NCBI RefSeq assembly: GCF_000417875.1
Contig: NW_006920873.1
Coordinates: 8,048-72,047 of the forward strand
Source: Pseudozyma flocculosa PF-1
Lineage: Eukaryota > Basidiomycota > Ustilaginomycetes > Ustilaginales > Ustilaginaceae
Direction of reading: 5' to 3'
DNA length: 64,000 bases
The stretch's first letter is position 1. Each line of letters begins with the position of its first letter. A program made the position numbers and the translations under genes. Positions 39,789 through 50,787 of the stretch are shown piece by piece. The notes under the pieces were generated by a model. That model did not search any database. It worked only from the letters and a program-made list of their open reading frames with translations, and was not told the origin of the DNA.

Positions 39789-41984
39789 ATGGCTACGATA
39801 CCCATCTACGGCCCACGGCACATGACGGTACACCGCCGTCCATCGACGGAGCGGCTACCGGCCCACCATGTCGTCGTGCGGGCCCCCGCGGGTGGACTGA
39901 CGTCTTACCTCCAACCGCATTGGAATGCCGTACCGCTCCCATCTCGTCGTGTCGAATCGGAAACGGATCAGAGCTACAACGCCGACGACGACAATTACGA
40001 CAACGACTACGACTTTGACGACGACGAGGCGGGTGTGGGAGGAATGGGGGGGATAGGTTGCGGGCCCTTTGGCAACGTCGTCAGAGGTGCACCGGCCCTC
40101 GCTGACGGCGGCTCGGATCTGGGCGCGGAAACGGGTGCAAGTTCGACCTGGGTACGCACGGGGTTCCGCAACCCGTGGCCCAGCGCCGTCAAGCCCACCC
40201 TGGCACAGGTCTGGGCCGGCCTCGAGTGGGGCGAGGATCGAGATCCCTGCATCCCCCTCGCCGTCGAGGCTGCACGCACACTCGTCGATCGTACCCCCGC
40301 CCCCGCTTCAGCGGATCTCGATGCAAAGTACCGTGACGACAACGAGGGCAACGACGAGGACGAGGACGGAGAGATTGAAGATACGCTTTTCAATCAACAA
40401 CACCTCGGCGCGGCGGGCATCGACGACCAAACGGCAAGACGGACGGCCGACACATTGCTGCGCCGCGTGGCGCCCGACTTTACCATTCCGGACGGCGTCA
40501 GGTCCAAAACGACGTGGCTCGGCCACGCTTCCGTCCTGGTCCAACTCACGCCACCACCACCACCTCGTCCTCGCCGCTCCACCTCGTCATCCGCCTCGAA
40601 ACCTGCCGATCAAGGCGCGGCCTCCCTCGATCCGGCCCCGCAGCAACAACAACAACGACGACGACGACGACGACGACAGCGACCGATCCGGATCCTGATT
40701 GATCCCATCTTTTCCACGCGCTGCTCCCCGACCCAGGTCGCGGGGCCCTACCGCTCCTACGCGGCGCCGTGTGCGGTGCAGGACCTGCCGCCCATCGACG
40801 TCGTCCTCATCTCGCACAACCACTACGACCACCTCGACCTGTCGACCGTCGCCGAGCTCTGGCGCCGCAACCGCGCCTCGCTCCGCTTCGTCGTCCCCCT
40901 CGGCAATCGGCAGTGGTTCCTCGCCCCCGACCAGAGTGGTGGGTTCGGCGTGGATCCGGATAGGGTCGTTGAGCTCGATTGGTGGGAGTCGATCTGTTTG
41001 CGGTTTGCCGGCGGGGAAGGGGTCGGGGATGAGGAGGACGGGGAGGGGGAGGCAGATGAGGAGGGCGAGGGCGAGGAAGAGGAAGAGGGCCAGGGCCAGG
41101 TCGAGATTACGTGCACGCCCGCCCAGCATGGATCGGGTCGAGTCGGCCTGGACGCAAACGTCTCGCTCTGGTCGTCGTGGTACATTTCCTCGTCGTCGTC
41201 GTCGCCACCATTGATCGCCGACCAGTCAAGCCCGGACGGGAACGGCAAAGGGGCCATCGGATCGCACCGCATCTTTTTCGCAGGCGACACCGGGTTTCAG
41301 ATGCACACTTCGCCCCACTACCCTCCTTGCCCCTCTCCCTCTCCCTCGTCGGCGCACACCATCGACATCGACATTGACGAGGCGGAACGGGAGCAGGAGC
41401 GGGAGGGGGAGGGGGAGGGGGAGGGAGGGGCAGCGACGTGTCCGGCGTTTGACGAGATCCGGACGCGGCTGGGACGGCCGCACGTCTCGCTGCTGCCCGT
41501 CAGCGTGGGTGCGACGCTGTCGTTTGTGCGGAGCTACGTGCCCCTCTCTGACCGCTTCAGCCCGCTGCCGCGCATCAAACCCGGCTTGACGGGCGGAAAC
41601 CACGCTACGCCCTGGGACGCCCTGCGCATCTTTGACATCCTCACCAACCCCCCGAAACGGCAACACCACCAAGAGCACAACGACCAAGGGGACGCAGAGG
41701 AGTACGTGGCGGTGGCGATTCACTGGGGTACCTTTGTCTCTGGACCGCTCGAAGTCGTCAAGACCGTCGGTAATACCCTCTGGGCCTGCCAAGCCCAACA
41801 CGTCCGGCTCCGACTTGGCGACGACGCACTCCTCCACGAACCGCGCTCCAACGACGACGACACCGACGACGACGGGCAGAAGGGCGACGGACCGGCGTCG
41901 CCGAATCGATCCCGCCGCCATCGCCACGAGGGCGCCAAGAGGACCTTCCGCATCCTGGATCACGGCGGTAGCGTCTCGCTCTAG
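39789..41984 (+). CDS. NAPE-PLD-like metallo-beta-lactamase-fold phospholipase
   Basis: One exon, 731 residues. The metal-binding signature SHNHYDHLD places His343, His345, Asp347 and His348; DTG at 500-502 supplies the bridging Asp, and the C-terminal HWGTF (His645) the last ligand. The domain opens with TTWLGHASVLVQL and RILIDPIFSTRCSP, and carries KPGLTGGNHATPWDALRIF near the end; this set is typical of N-acylphosphatidylethanolamine phospholipase D. Such enzymes release N-acylethanolamines from membrane lipid. The protein is about 340 residues longer than the human enzyme (393), because of an N-terminal extension with an Asp-rich stretch (about 60-80) and three low-complexity inserts in the fold: Pro/Ser/Gln/Arg-rich before the HxHxDH motif, Glu-rich at 41020-41095, and Glu/Arg-rich at 41380-41430. 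All metal ligands are kept, so activity is likely. It converges with the Zn2Cys6 gene 88 bp away. Confidence 0.88.
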   Translation: MATIPIYGPRHMTVHRRPSTERLPAHHVVVRAPAGGLTSYLQPHWNAVPLPSRRVESETDQSYNADDDNYDNDYDFDDDEAGVGGMGGIGCGPFGNVVRGAPALADGGSDLGAETGASSTWVRTGFRNPWPSAVKPTLAQVWAGLEWGEDRDPCIPLAVEAARTLVDRTPAPASADLDAKYRDDNEGNDEDEDGEIEDTLFNQQHLGAAGIDDQTARRTADTLLRRVAPDFTIPDGVRSKTTWLGHASVLVQLTPPPPPRPRRSTSSSASKPADQGAASLDPAPQQQQQRRRRRRRQRPIRILIDPIFSTRCSPTQVAGPYRSYAAPCAVQDLPPIDVVLISHNHYDHLDLSTVAELWRRNRASLRFVVPLGNRQWFLAPDQSGGFGVDPDRVVELDWWESICLRFAGGEGVGDEEDGEGEADEEGEGEEEEEGQGQVEITCTPAQHGSGRVGLDANVSLWSSWYISSSSSSPPLIADQSSPDGNGKGAIGSHRIFFAGDTGFQMHTSPHYPPCPSPSPSSAHTIDIDIDEAEREQEREGEGEGEGGAATCPAFDEIRTRLGRPHVSLLPVSVGATLSFVRSYVPLSDRFSPLPRIKPGLTGGNHATPWDALRIFDILTNPPKRQHHQEHNDQGDAEEYVAVAIHWGTFVSGPLEVVKTVGNTLWACQAQHVRLRLGDDALLHEPRSNDDDTDDDGQKGDGPASPNRSRRHRHEGAKRTFRILDHGGSVSL

Positions 41985-42072
41985 CCCGCCCGCCGATTGC
42001 TGCCATCCCTCTTGCCTTATCATCATCCTCGGACTTCTACTGATTCAGATTGTTCACAACGCACTCTCGCCC

Positions 42073-45000
42073 TCACCGGCTCGCCGCGTCGTCTTGGCCA
42101 ACCTCGCTCTTGGGGCCCTTCTTTTCCGATGCCGCGCCAGCTGGCGCCCCCGACGACGCCGACGACGCAGCGCCGCCCTTTTTCTTGCTGGCCCCCGTTG
42201 CCGTACCCGTTCCGCTGCCTGGCCCCGTCCCCGCTGCTGCCGAGGGCGACTTCTTCGCCGCCGCTGCTGCCGTGGTGCCGGCGCTCGAACTGCCGCCCGC
42301 CTTGCCCTTCTCGCCCTGCGCCTGCGCCTGCCCGTGCCCCTGCCCTTGCCCCTGCCCATGCCCCTGCCCTTGCCCCTGCCCGTGCCCCTGCGGCTGCGGC
42401 TGCGGCGACTGGTGGACCGACTCGATGCCATGCGAGCTCTGCGCAATGGCCTCAATCAGGCCTCCCCACGGCAGCAAGCCCCAGTCGCCGACGCCGCCGG
42501 TGCTTCCGGCGCCATTCTGGCCCTGGTCGCCCGACGAGCCCGCCCCCTGCGCCGCCAGGTTGGCAAGCGCATCGGGTCCGAGCGACTGCAGATGCTGCGC
42601 ATTGAGCGTGCCGTTGGCCGCCGCTGCCTGCAGTGCGCGGAGGTGCGGGTGCGCCACGGGGCGGAACGACGGTGCCGACGACGATGGCGTGGAGCCGCCT
42701 CCCTGGCCATTGGGACCGCCGGCGCTTCCGTCGTACGCGTTGACGCTGGCCGGGATATTGATGGATGCGGACCCGCTGACGACGCCGGGCGTGGCGCCCA
42801 ACACCGCTCCGGACGTCATCGGCGTCTGCGGCGACGACTCCATGGCGGCGGCGGTGCCGCCGAGGCCATTGACGCTGCTCGCCTCGGTGGCGGCGCTGCT
42901 GCCGTTCTGCGTCGACCAGAACGTCGACAGGTCAAACACGGACGGGTCGAAGCCGACGCTGCTCTGCATCCCGTCGGTGCCCGTGCCGTAGCCCAGCCCG
43001 TTGAGGCCCTCGCTCGACGTTGGGTTGAGCATGCCCAGGCTGTTTTCCAGCCCGCCGAGCTGGTCAAAGATGCTCTGCGCCAGGTCGCCCTGCGTCTCGT
43101 TGGACGTGGCCGACGACATGTTGACGCCGCTGAGGCCCATGCCCATGGCGCCGGCTCCCAATGCCAGCCCATTCTGGGCCAGCAGGCCGGTAAAGGGCGG
43201 AGGCGTGACGCCCTCGCCGCTGTGGGTCGAGCTGGGACCTGCGGCACCGGTGCCGTTGCCGTTGACGCTGGCCATGCCGGCGGGCAGGGGGGCCGCCGAC
43301 GGGTTGCCAAAAAACTGCGCAATGTTGAAGGCGCGGGCACCGCCATTGCTGCCGGCATCAAACACCCGGCTCAGCGCTTCGCTGTGCGGGTTGGTCTGGC
43401 CTTTGCGGTTGATCCAGTGCTGCAGGCCATTGACCTGATCCTCGCTCGACGGCTGCGATGCTGACCGAGCCGGAGTGCCGTTTCGGCCACCCTTGTCCGT
43501 AGACGCCTGGCCGCGTCCAGCAGATGCGCCCGCTGCGTTGCCGCCGCTCGACGCGGCGTTGGCCGAAGCTGCTGCCACCGCTGCCGCCGCCGAATCCGCT
43601 GCGTCCTGCTTGGCGGCGCTCTCTCTCCGATCGGCGGCCGCGCCCGAGGTGGCGCACCACGTCGGGTCGCGCGCCTTGGCGCGGAAGAGCTCAATGATCT
43701 TGACCTCGCGCTTGGTGCACTGATCCGTGTCGCCGCCGCCGGTGCCGCGGTTGCGATGGTGCTCAATGAATTCGTCGAGGAACGAGAGGAAGTCTTCGGC
43801 CTCGGGCCCGTTCGGATTGAGCAAGAGCGCGATGCCGATCATCATGGTGGCGCTGCGGGGAGGTGAGGACGGGAGAGGGGTCGAGATGGGATCGCGATCG
43901 CACGCTAAGTCAGCATTCGCACTACCAAGGATCCTGCTGGCACACTTGCCAAGGTCCACGCCGCAGCATACTCACTTGAACAGCCGGTAGAGGCCGCCCA
44001 TGTGGACCTTTCTGGCGCGGTCCGGCTCCCACTTGACGTCCTTGCGGTATTCGTGGCGCACCATGCGGTCCGTCTTTGCGCTCTCAAAGGCGGCGGCTCG
44101 CGAGTGCGAGTACTTTTCGCTGTTGCGCAGCACATACGGCCGGTGCAGGGCGATGCGGACGTAGTGGTACTCGATGTTGAGCAGGTAGCGGTGGAGGGGC
44201 AGGTAGGAGCAGACGTCGTCGAAGCTCTTGTCGGTGCCGGTGCAGCTGCCGTCCTCTGCGCGGTCCATGCGGTAGATGTCGGGCAAGTCGCGGCGGAACT
44301 TTTCCAGCTCCTCGTCGAGGGCGACGACGTCGGCGTAGCGCCGCGGGCTGGCGAGGTTCTGGAAGTGGTCGACGATCTTGCCCGTGAGGCGCGCCAGCTC
44401 GTGTCGGATGGCGACAAAGAGGAAGACGCCCGGCGGCGCGTGCGGCCTCGCCTTGGTGCGCGGGACATAGGGCCGGGCGGCGCGGGGCATCGTGTCGATG
44501 TCGACGTCCGAAGGCGGCAGCGTGTCGCAGTGGAACTCCTGGATCGCCTGGGGCCGTCCGAGGAGGATGCTGGTGGTCTTGTCCATGTGGAAGATGAGCG
44601 CCCACAGCCTCCTCCTGCGCTCCGTGGTGATGGCGTCGAGGCCGAGCTTGCTGCCGTCGCGGTGGAGGCCGATGGCCTGGGCGGCGCGGATGGCGGTGCC
44701 GAGGAGCGACCAGCTCTCTGCGCTCTGCCTCTGGCAGATGAGGAAGCGGGCGGCGAACAGGTGGGCGAGGACGAGGTCGATGTGGTCGACGCGGATCGTC
44801 GAGGCGATGTTGATCGTGCGGCGGCAGGCGTGGTAGAGCCGCATGGCGCCCTTTTTGGCCTCGGCCTCGGTGCCCATGCTCTCTGGGAGAGAACGCATCG
44901 CCGTCGCCAGGATCGAGAAGAGGAAGGCGAGGAAGGGCACGTGGCGGGCACCGTCGTCGCCGCGCTCCTCCTTTGCGTCGCCCCAGCGGAACTCCATGAG

Positions 45001-46110
45001 CTCCTCGTACGACTGGCGGAAGGTGCCCTCGTGGATGGGGAGGCGCGTGTGGTTGATGTCGCGGAAGTAGATGTCGAGCAGGCGATCCGTGTCCTGCTTG
45101 CTCGGCAGGCAGTTCATCAGCTGCGAGAGGATGTTTTCCGGAGCGCCGCCCTCGTGGATGAGGCGGTGCAGCTTGACCGACGCCGGGAAGCGCGGGAAGT
45201 TGGCGCCCAGCTCGAGCCGCTCGCCGTTGATCTCGGTCTCGATGACGCCGCGCGACACCGAGGGCAGCGCCAGCGCGCCGAACCAGCTGTCGCCGTCGCG
45301 CGCCAGTCCGCCCTCGAGCGGGTTGCCGCCCTCGTCGTAGCGCCGCCCCGAGCTGGGCCGCTGGTTGGAGCTCGAGTCGATGGTCTCGCCCTTGACGGCG
45401 GCGATGGCCTGCGCCTCGGAGTTGTACAGCTCCTCGCGCTCCATGCCCCGCACCGTGTCGGGCCGGATGAGGCGCCGCTTCTTCCTCGGCTTGGGCCGCG
45501 GCTGGCCGTCGGCCGTCGTCTGCTGCTCGCCGTCGTTTTCGTCGCCGCTCGATTCCATCTCCTGATACTCGAACCCGCCCTTGCGCGCCTCGCTCAGCTC
45601 CTTTGCCAGCTCGGCCTGTGCCACCGCCAGGCCTTCGACGATGTCCTCGAGTCGCTGCACCCGGTCCCGCATGTCGCCGAACTGGTCGCCGTCCTCAAAG
45701 GGGCGGCAGCTGTCGCCGAGGCCGCGGTCGATGCATGGCTGGCAGGGCGTCTGCCGGTCGCACTTGTGCTTCCTGCGGTGGCATTCGGCGCAGCTGTAGT
45801 GGATCCGCTTGCGCTTGCGCTCGCGCTTGCTGCCGAGCGAGGCGGCTACGGCATCAGCCACGGTGCCTGGACCGCGGGCGCTGAGCGGCTTGGGCGTGAT
45901 CAGCGTGCCGCTGCTGGTTCGGAGCGGCGTGATCTGGCCCGCGCCGGATGTCGAGGTGGCGGCGGGCGACTGCCGCATTGCGCCGGCGGACGGGGCCGGT
46001 CGCAGCGGGTGCCCCGACGACTGGGAGCTGGGCGAGGCCGAGCCCTGGTTGGATCCGGCCGAGGCTGGCTCGGCCGTGCCGTTGGCGTGGGGCGCGTTGC
46101 TGGTGGGCAT
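42073..46110 (-). CDS. Zn2Cys6 fungal transcription factor, 1,304 residues
   Basis: Exons 43976-46110 and 42073-43852 join across a 123-bp intron; the join gives GLYRLFNATMMIGIALLLNP in one frame, and such a helix with LLLNPNGP is usual near the end of the regulatory domain in this family. The zinc cluster spans residues 107-135 with spacing C-x2-C-x6-C-x5-C-x2-C-x8-C (Cys107, 110, 117, 123, 126, 135), preceded by a basic KRERKRKR stretch that may be a nuclear signal. A short coiled coil for dimerisation follows (about 147-180). The middle homology domain lies at about 320-720, with LLDIYFRDINHTRLPIHEGTF and LWALIFHMDKTTSILLGRP. The second exon is mostly disordered, Ser/Gly/Ala/Asn-rich, with Gly-Gln-His repeats near the C-terminus, and may be an activation region. 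Reading the two exons as separate genes would leave each without its partner half. Targets are unknown. Confidence 0.88.
42315..42404. repeat. Hexanucleotide repeat coding Gln-Gly-His
   Basis: CCCTTG, CCCCTG and CCCATG units code a run of Gln, Gly and His near the C-terminus of the Zn2Cys6 protein on the minus strand. Third-base variation within units indicates it is not very recent. Confidence 0.8.
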
Positions 46111-49100
46111 GTTGTCGGCTCAGAAAGGCAGGCAGGCGGGCAGGCGGGAAAATCCCAGCGAAACCTCGCCGTCCGCCGTGGAGGGGTCGCAACCTACCGG
46201 ATCGGCCGGTCTTGGGAGCTGACAGAGGAGGAGCGAGCCGGAGGAGGGCGCTACAGCTGCGTCGGGCTGATTCCGAGCGCCGGAGTGGTGTATTCGAGGG
46301 GCAAATAAAGTCGATCCGGCGCGGGCGACGTCCTCTGCTGGGGCCTGCAATGCTTTCGAAAGTGACCGAGGGTCGGAGCAAGGTCGCGGAGCAGGTTGGA
46401 GACGACGATGAGCTCGCGGTGTGGGTAGGATGGCGACTGCGGAGGCGAAGAGGCAGGTGGATGGTGGGTATGGTGGTGGTGGCGGTGGTGGGCGTTGATG
46501 GATGTTGAGGAGAAGAAAGGGCCGACTGCGGGTCGGCAGCACCCTCGACGAGGCACGCTGCTCCCGGCGAGGCCGTCCGTGTCTTCTTTTGGTGGGGGGG
46601 TTGAGGGCCAGGGTTCGCCCGCCGCGCGACAAAGCGTCACCGTTTGCCTGCCGCCTGGCCACGCCTGGCCCCGCCTCGCTTTTCTTGGCCCGCCCTGACC
46701 CTGCCTGGCCAAACCCTGCCACACCATACCGTAGCCGCCGCCGCACTGGCGAAATACCTGTATCTGGCGCGGCAGGGCATCGTGCAACGGCAGCAGCCTA
46801 GCGGAGGGGCCCCAGCGATTCTTCTCGCTGGCCTGCCTGGCTGAAGCCGTCACCAGCGTCGGTGCCACCACCACCGTCTCATCGCCGGCCCTGCTGCTGC
46901 AGACTAATGCAGCGGGCCCTCGCCATCTCATCGTATCGTCGAGCTGCCATCGGCGCCGGAAGAGTTCCGCCGCGGCTGCGCAGCCTGCCTGGCACCTTTC
47001 TCGTCTCTCTCTCTCTCTGAGTCACGGCTTCTTGACCAGGGTGGGGCAGGCCAGGAGTACTAGGCAGGGTCGCGCGCCAACTGGCTCGCCAAGCGCTCGC
47101 CAAGGCAAGCGGCCGGGGCCAGCCAGGCAGCTGGGCCGAGAGCCAGAGAGGGAGAGAAAAAAGCAGAGGCAGGCTAGGGGGGGGGGGAAGGCTCGGGTTG
47201 CGGACTTAAGCGCGCGCGCACAGAGACAGCGCAGGATGCATCGCTCTCGCCTCGTCACCCTACCGAACCCCTGGGTCTTGCAGGCCAGGTTATGCCCGCC
47301 GCGGTCACTCGGTCACTCGGTCACCCGGCGACAAGGACGACGACGACGACGACAGAGAGGCAGGCCGACGTAGAGCGGAGGACGAGATGGAGTACAGCGC
47401 AGACGGTGTGCCGTACTTCGGTCTGCCGCCTGACCCAGCGAATGGCGGCGACCCCTCTGCGTGCTGGCGTGAGGTCTGGGACCTGATGGCTGACCGTTCA
47501 GAGTCCGACGGCGACGAGCCCCCATCTGCTCGTCACGCACGGGCGACCCGTCGCCTGGCGATATCGTGGTGGCCAACGACGACGACGAGGCAGGCAGACA
47601 AGCAGCACGGGGCAGCGCGGGGCAGCCGACAGGCATATAGGCAGAGAAGCTGAGGGGCCCACGGGCAGGCAGCGGCCATGCCGGGTCAGGCTGGAGGCGC
47701 GTCCGCAGCCCGGCAGACATCACACGACGTACGAGCAGCTGGCAGGCCGTCCAGGCCAGGCCGGGCCAGGCCATCGAATCGGAGCGCCCCGAAAGCCAAG
47801 CCAAAAGCGAGCCCCAATCGGCGGTACCCTACCGATCTCGCGAGGGCGCCTAGCAGACATCCTGGGGCTCTCTCTCGTCCTCGCCACGCCTCGGTCGGTT
47901 TTGGCCTGCCTCTCTTCAGCTGCCCAGCGCTAGGCTGGCACATAGCCGTCGCCCTCGCCGTCGCCGTCGCCCGTCGTTGTCGTACGTCGTCGACCTCGAT
48001 GTCGATCGACCACAGTATCCCTGCCTCCATCTGCGCATCGGCAAAGGCCGCGGAAAAGTAGCCGCCGGGCGACGTTCACCGCGCCCAGCGCTTTAACTGT
48101 TGACCTTAAGCTTGAGCAGCGCAGCCCGATCTCAGCGCCCATTTCCCTTCCGGGACTGCCGCACTTCCGCAATTTTCATGCCGATCCATCTTGCTTGACA
48201 CGTTTCCCGATCGGATGCAGGGCCGCGTGCGTCTGTCTGTAGCATGGTCGGCAAGACCACCGTCGACGGCCTGAGCCATCAAGTCAGAGCCATCTTGGCG
48301 CCCTCCTGTGGCGCCGTCGCTGCCGCAATCTCAAGGCCCATCGCAACCTGCCGCGATGCTCCTGCGCTGAGGTGTGCAAAGGTAGAAGTTTGAGGAGTTG
48401 CGTGCCAAGCTCTGGCTCCGAGCAAGGAACATCGGGGTCGATGCCGGTCGCTGCAGTCGGCACTCGGCATCATCCGACGACGCCTTGCCAACAGACCACG
48501 ACTGTGGCAGCGCACCGCTGTCAAGCTGCAACGCTTTGATGCGGGGCTGCTCGGCGCAGCCCTGTGCAGGCAAGCCGCGACGAATTGAGCCTCTGAAAGG
48601 CCGCGTGTGCTGCCACCGAACCGGCACGCCTTGCGGACCGCGGCCGGTCGACAGCCCCGGGCGGATCCGGGGGCTGGAGGCGTTGACGAAGCAAACCTTT
48701 CGAACACCTTGTTCGGGGGTTCTGCCGGAGCCCAGAAGGAGTACCGCCACGAGTCACAGGCCATGACCAGCCTAGTCTTTCGGTGGGTGAACAAGGCAAA
48801 AAGCGCAGCTCAGCCGTGCCCACCAGAGTGACGGACGGTGCCGCGTGGCGATTCGTCGTACGTCCCTCTTCGAGGTCCGCCCCGCTGCAACGTCAACGAC
48901 GACGGGCGCAGCAATGATTGTCGGCCAGTCGTGGACTGCGACACTCGTGGCGGGGCCAGTGTTGCCTGGACGACCTCACCTACAGACGTGCAACAGCAGA
49001 AGCGTGCGTGGTCCTTTCTGCCGCCCTGCCACGTCGCCGGGACCGCCGCGCGATTCGGTGGAAATTTGCCCTAAGGGCTCGTCGTCGTTCGTTGAAACGT

Positions 49101-49541
49101 GGTCACGCCCCGGTGGTCGATGGCGTCGGTTGGCGGGTGCCCGAGGTCAAGGCGGTCAAAGCTCTCGCACCACTCATGAATGATCCAGGAGAGGTGGGCG
49201 CCACGCGGCCGTGTGGGGGCCCGAAGGCGCGGCGCTGCTCTTCACGCCCACATCACCGTCACCGACATCGTCATCTTTTTGTCCGTCGAGGGACATCTCT
49301 CGGGTCCTCGAGCCGTCCACTAGCTCCTTGGCGACTCCTGCTGGGCCTGCTCAACTAGGCCGTCGCAGCCTGGCATCTAGAGGCCATATAGAGGCCGCTC
49401 TGGATGCGCGGAGGAAGGCCTAGTTAGCCTCCCATCCTCCTGCCTCACTCTCGCCAACCTCCGCCGACTTCCGCTCGTCTCGCATCTACACGACTTCAAC
49501 TCAGCCTCCCAACCCGCTCTGCCTGCCTCGTGTTTCCAAAG
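46111..49541. other. 3.4-kb gene-free tract
   Basis: Separates the divergent Zn2Cys6 and secreted-protein genes. The part 46.6-47.8 kb has many CCTGGCC/GGCCAGG words and short runs of GAGA and CGAC. The part 48.1-49.3 kb is less repetitive and more even in base composition; its open frames (for example a 171-codon frame ending at 48279 on the minus strand) match nothing I recognise. No RNA gene was found. Confidence 0.5.
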
Positions 49542-50242
49542 ATGCATTTCCTCCTTCCCCTCACCCTCGGCCTCCTGCCGCTCATCAACGGTGCGCCCAG
49601 CCCCGCGCCCGCAACGACGGGACCCGTCAAGGCGCACCTATCGCTGGACGGTATCGGTCCCGTCTTCGTGGACGGGTCGTTGAAGCTGTGCGTGCAGAAC
49701 TCGTCGGGACGCAACCTCGACGGCCTCGCGCTGGTCAATGCGCACGGCAAGGCGTTCAACATCGTGTGCGACCTCAACCAGCCCTACAGCTGGGCCAACC
49801 AGTGCCATGCCGTCCCGGCCCACCAGTGCCAGGAGCGCGCGTGCCACGCCCCCGCCCCCGCCGCCGCCGATGGCAGGAAGGGAGGGAATGCGCAGGTTTG
49901 TTCGGCAGAGGGTAACAAGTGTCTCTACCCCAAGTACGCTGCCTTCGACCAGTACGGGTGTGTGCAGCCCTGGCGCATCCAGAACGATGGTCCCGTCAGG
50001 AGCGTCGCGGAGATTCTTTCGACGCGCGGTGCCAATGGTGAGTTCCCGCCACGGCGCGGCGTCCCCCGGCGCAGCTCGTCATCGCTATCAAACGAGCTGA
50101 CGCCGATACCCTCCCACTCTCTGCTCTCTCCCTCTCCCTTGTTCGGCCCTCGACAGTCACGTTCGAGGGCGCCACCAGGGGCAGCAAGGGTACGACCGAG
50201 CACCACGCCTTCAACGGCGTCACGTTCACCGCCGTCAACTGA
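49542..50242 (+). CDS. Small secreted cysteine-rich protein
   Basis: Exons 49542-50037 and 50157-50242 join across a 119-bp intron and give 193 residues. The first 18 residues (MHFLLPLTLGLLPLINGA) are a signal peptide. The mature part has eight cysteines at about 50, 76, 88, 96, 101, 120, 127 and 140, an even number suited to four disulfides. N-glycosylation sites are NSS at 53 and NVT at 165; the second one is created by the splice. The last exon adds VTFEGATRGSKGTTEHHAFN and the ending GVTFTAVN. Without splicing, the first exon would run on into unrelated Ser/Pro-rich sequence. I do not recognise the family; size, secretion and cysteine content fit a fungal effector or cell-surface protein, which is an inference. 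It lies head to head with the Zn2Cys6 gene, over 3.4 kb. Confidence 0.78.
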
Positions 50243-50787
50243 GCCCTGCACGGCCCGGCCTGTCCGCCTGTTGCATCTCCTCTCGCTCCATGTCTCTCTT
50301 CTCGCCGTCCCCATCCCCATCTCCAACCCGCACCCTCGTACGACCCATCCCCCGCTACCTCACTCGCTCGCTCACCCATTCCTGCCCCATCATCCCACCC
50401 TACCCTGGCTGTCACTCTCCACGCCATCCTGTATGACACGTCGTCAACCACCCACACGATCGTGCACCGACTCAGCGGCGGGCAGCAGAGTGAACCTTCA
50501 CCGAGCTCGATTGACCATGAGAGGCCTGCCTGAGCAGATGCGGGAAGACCGATGGGCAGACACGATGGCACCACGAAGGCTGGCGGGTATCAATTTGAAT
50601 ATTTCGACGGCAGCCACCGAGGGCCGTGACGGCCAGGCCTGGCGGAGCGACTACGACGGGATAGCAGGACAGCAACAGAGCTAGAGGCAACGGCAGCGGT
50701 GGCCACAGTCGTTGCCGGAAGGACACAAGGAAACCCGGAGGTCGGGCCGATGTCGGAATGCGGCACGGCGCGGCGCGACGCGGCGCT
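50243..50787. other. Intergenic tract between convergent genes
   Basis: Between the stops of the secreted protein and the RasGEF genes. Mostly CT-rich then mixed sequence; no gene, repeat family or RNA was recognised. Confidence 0.55.

Noticed and set aside
42073..43959. A separate 628-codon gene downstream of the Zn2Cys6 gene
   Set aside because: A clean donor at 43975 and acceptor at 43853 join it in phase to the Zn2Cys6 protein, completing its regulatory domain.
44002..46308. A 768-codon plus-strand frame opposite the Zn2Cys6 gene
   Set aside because: Antisense artefact of high GC at third positions; the minus strand carries the zinc cluster and middle homology domain.
48244..48390. Short frame starting MVGKTTVDG, reminiscent of a nucleotide-binding loop
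   Set aside because: Only about 48 codons, with no glycine-rich loop upstream and no continuation after plausible splicing.
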